The position numbers and the translations under genes are program-made. Positions 62,497 to 64,000 of a stretch of DNA of 64,000 nucleotides are shown in pieces. The stretch lies in assembly GCF_001422405.1 (NCBI RefSeq), contig NZ_LMMV01000022.1, positions 112,620-176,619 of the forward strand, given 5' to 3'. The DNA is from Pseudorhodoferax sp. Leaf267. Lineage in GTDB: Bacteria > Pseudomonadota > Gammaproteobacteria > Burkholderiales > Burkholderiaceae_C. Positions within the stretch are counted from its first letter, which is position 1, and every line of letters begins with the position of its first letter. Under the pieces are notes generated by a model that did no database searches, was not told where the DNA came from, and saw only the letters and a list, made by a program, of their open reading frames with translations.

Positions 62497-63846
62497 ATGT
62501 TCAAGAAGATTCTGGTTGCGAACCGCGGCGAGATCGCCCTGCGGATCCAGCGCGCCTGCCGTGAATTGGGCGTCAAGGCCGTCATGGTCTATTCGGAGGC
62601 CGACCGCGATGCCAAGTACGTGCGCCTGGCCGACGAGGCCGTGTGCATCGGGCCGGCGCCGTCGGCGCAGAGCTACCTCAACATGCCGGCCATCATCTCG
62701 GCCGCCGAGGTGACCGACGCCGAGGCCATCCACCCCGGCTACGGTTTCCTGAGCGAGAACGCCGACTTCGCCGAGCGCGTGGAGAAGAGCGGCTTCCAGT
62801 TCATCGGCCCGACGCCCGAGAACATCCGCACCATGGGCGACAAGGTCGCGGCCAAGCAGGCCATGATCAAGGCCGGCGTACCCTGCGTGCCGGGCTCGGA
62901 CGGCGAACTGCCGGACGACCCGGTCCAGATCCGCCGCATCGCCAAGACGGTCGGCTACCCGGTGATCATCAAGGCGGCCGGCGGCGGCGGCGGGCGCGGC
63001 ATGCGCGTGGTCCACACCGAGGCCGCGCTCGTGAACGCCGTGCAGACGACCAAGGCCGAGGCCGGCTCGGCCTTCGGCAACCCGGCCGTCTACATGGAGA
63101 AGTTCCTGCAGAACCCGCGGCACGTGGAGATCCAGGTGCTGGCCGACAAGCACAAGAACGCCGTCTACCTGGGCGAACGCGACTGCTCCATGCAGCGCCG
63201 CCACCAGAAGGTGGTCGAAGAGGCGCCCGCGCCCGGCATCCCGCGCAAGCTGATCGAGCGCATCGGCGAGCGCTGCACGGCGGCCTGCAAGCGCATCGGC
63301 TACCGTGGCGCCGGCACTTTCGAGTTCCTGTACGAGAACGGCGAGTTCTATTTCATCGAGATGAACACGCGCGTGCAGGTCGAGCACCCGGTGACCGAGC
63401 TGATCACGGGCGTGGACATCGTGCGCACGCAGATCATGGTGGCGGCCGGTGAGAAGCTGCCGTTCACGCAACGCCAGATCGAGATCCGCGGCCATGCCAT
63501 CGAATGCCGCGTAAACGCCGAGCACCCCTACAACTTCATGCCCTCGCCGGGCCGCATCACGACCTGGCACCCGCCGGGCGGGCCTGGCGTGCGCGTGGAC
63601 TCGCATGCCTATGCGAACTACTTCGTGCCGCCGAACTATGACTCGATGATCGGCAAAATCATCGTGCACGGCGACACGCGCGAGCAGGCCATGGCGCGCA
63701 TGCGCACGGCGCTGGCCGAGACCGTCATCGAGGGCATCAACACCAACATCCCGCTGCACCGCGAGTTGATGGTGGACGCCAAGTTCATGGCCGGCGGCAC
63801 CAACATCCATTACCTGGAAGAGTGGCTGTCGCAGCACAAGCGATGA
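62497..63846 (+). CDS. accC: Biotin carboxylase subunit of acetyl-CoA carboxylase
   Basis: ATP-grasp enzyme of 449 residues that carboxylates the biotin on AccB, the first step of fatty acid synthesis. [17 protein letters not shown] opens the biotin carboxylase N-domain; GGGGRGM near 162 is the ATP lid loop; [16 protein letters not shown] near 229, [13 protein letters not shown] near 289 and ECRVNAEHP near 332 are catalytic segments. Complete, of normal length. Its TGA overlaps an ATG that begins repeat DNA. Confidence 0.98.
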   Translation: MFKKILVANRGEIALRIQRACRELGVKAVMVYSEADRDAKYVRLADEAVCIGPAPSAQSYLNMPAIISAAEVTDAEAIHPGYGFLSENADFAERVEKSGFQFIGPTPENIRTMGDKVAAKQAMIKAGVPCVPGSDGELPDDPVQIRRIAKTVGYPVIIKAAGGGGGRGMRVVHTEAALVNAVQTTKAEAGSAFGNPAVYMEKFLQNPRHVEIQVLADKHKNAVYLGERDCSMQRRHQKVVEEAPAPGIPRKLIERIGERCTAACKRIGYRGAGTFEFLYENGEFYFIEMNTRVQVEHPVTELITGVDIVRTQIMVAAGEKLPFTQRQIEIRGHAIECRVNAEHPYNFMPSPGRITTWHPPGGPGVRVDSHAYANYFVPPNYDSMIGKIIVHGDTREQAMARMRTALAETVIEGINTNIPLHRELMVDAKFMAGGTNIHYLEEWLSQHKR

Positions 63847-64000
63847 GCGCCGCGCCGGGCCGCCCCAAGCAAGCTCGCTCCCCCTCGGGGGGCAGCGAAC
63901 CTCGCGCAGCGGGGAGCGTGGGGGCCTTGATGAGCGCCGGAGCGTGGGGGCCTTGATGAGCGCCGCGCCGGGCCGCCCCAAGCAAGCTCGCTCCCCCTCG
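63842..64000 (+). repeat. Tandem GC-rich repeat after accC, running off the window
   Basis: 63842-63887 and 63955-64000 are identical over 46 bases, period 113. Between them 63914-63939 and 63940-63965 form a perfect 26-base tandem. Inside the unit CCCCC-TC-GGGGG (63880-63891) and GCTCCCC (63877-63883) with GGGGAGC (63911-63917) can fold into alternative hairpins. An ATG at 63843 opens a 37-codon frame that ends at 63954-63956 and is composed of repeat only, so I do not count it as a gene. The start of the next real gene is not visible. Confidence 0.8.

Noticed and set aside
63843..63956. A 37-codon frame overlapping the accC stop as a gene
   Set aside because: It is made entirely of repeat DNA that is duplicated downstream in another frame; its composition is Gly/Ala/Ser/Arg only.
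1..64000. CRISPR arrays, tRNA or rRNA genes, prophage, transposases
   Set aside because: No regularly spaced direct repeats, no cloverleaf-like sequence and no transposase or phage protein were recognised on either strand by eye; no software scan could be run.

Overview
The window looks like chromosomal core DNA from a high-GC betaproteobacterium, most likely of the family Comamonadaceae (Acidovorax/Variovorax/Xenophilus type). The evidence is the gene order (hslVU, mraZ-rsmH-ftsLI-murEF-mraY-murD-ftsW-murGC-ddl-ftsQAZ, lpxC), the DksA type with a single cysteine, the accB-accC pair, and intergenic repeats of a kind seen throughout that family. Species cannot be named from the sequence. Coding density is very high: no gap between genes exceeds about 270 bases, and no tRNA, rRNA, CRISPR array, transposase or prophage gene was seen.

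Layout. 1-6830: a catabolic/uptake locus. A minus-strand unit (deacetylase, GntR regulator, flavin reductase) diverges from a branched-chain-type ABC importer whose second permease and both ATPases are fused into one 829-residue protein. 6832-7543: a HEPN/MNT toxin-antitoxin-like pair. 7578-15693: housekeeping genes (Nudix-metallo-beta-lactamase fusion, dapF, DUF484, xerC, rlmI, CobW-type GTPase, dksA). 15773-19403: an unrecognised STAS-ended protein and hslVU. 19404-37123: the complete division and cell wall cluster from mraZ to ftsZ, almost every junction overlapping by 1 to 11 bases, with a tandem MraZ operator in front. 37326-38437: lpxC and a small membrane protein. 38552-44361: a minus-strand sugar uptake operon (ROK regulator, ATPase, permease, binding protein, PfkB kinase). 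44496-52066: minus-strand ruvC, CdsA-like, acyltransferase, mtgA, aroE, TonB-like, RNase II-type and esterase genes. 52281-63846: cyclase-family lipoprotein, diguanylate cyclase, rodA, tldD, aroG, mpl (minus), a thioredoxin-like protein, accB and accC. A tandem repeat closes the window.

How the genes work together. The dcw cluster supplies every cytoplasmic step from UDP-MurNAc to lipid II plus the divisome core. dapF (meso-diaminopimelate), mpl (peptide recycling), rodA and mtgA (glycan polymerisation) add to the same pathway elsewhere in the window. aroG and aroE belong to the shikimate pathway, lpxC to lipid A, accBC and the CdsA/acyltransferase pair to lipid supply.

Four non-coding signals stand out. 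(1) aroG follows a 24-codon leader with six aromatic codons in seven, a strong terminator and a competing antiterminator arm: a transcription attenuator, with a -10 box so close to the leader ATG that the transcript is probably leaderless. (2) The same arrangement, a NANAAT-like hexamer 6-8 bases before an ATG without Shine-Dalgarno sequence, recurs before ten ordinary genes. (3) An intergenic hairpin repeat occurs three times with compensatory base changes. (4) A pair of inverted palindromic repeats lies in frame inside murD and is translated as a linker.
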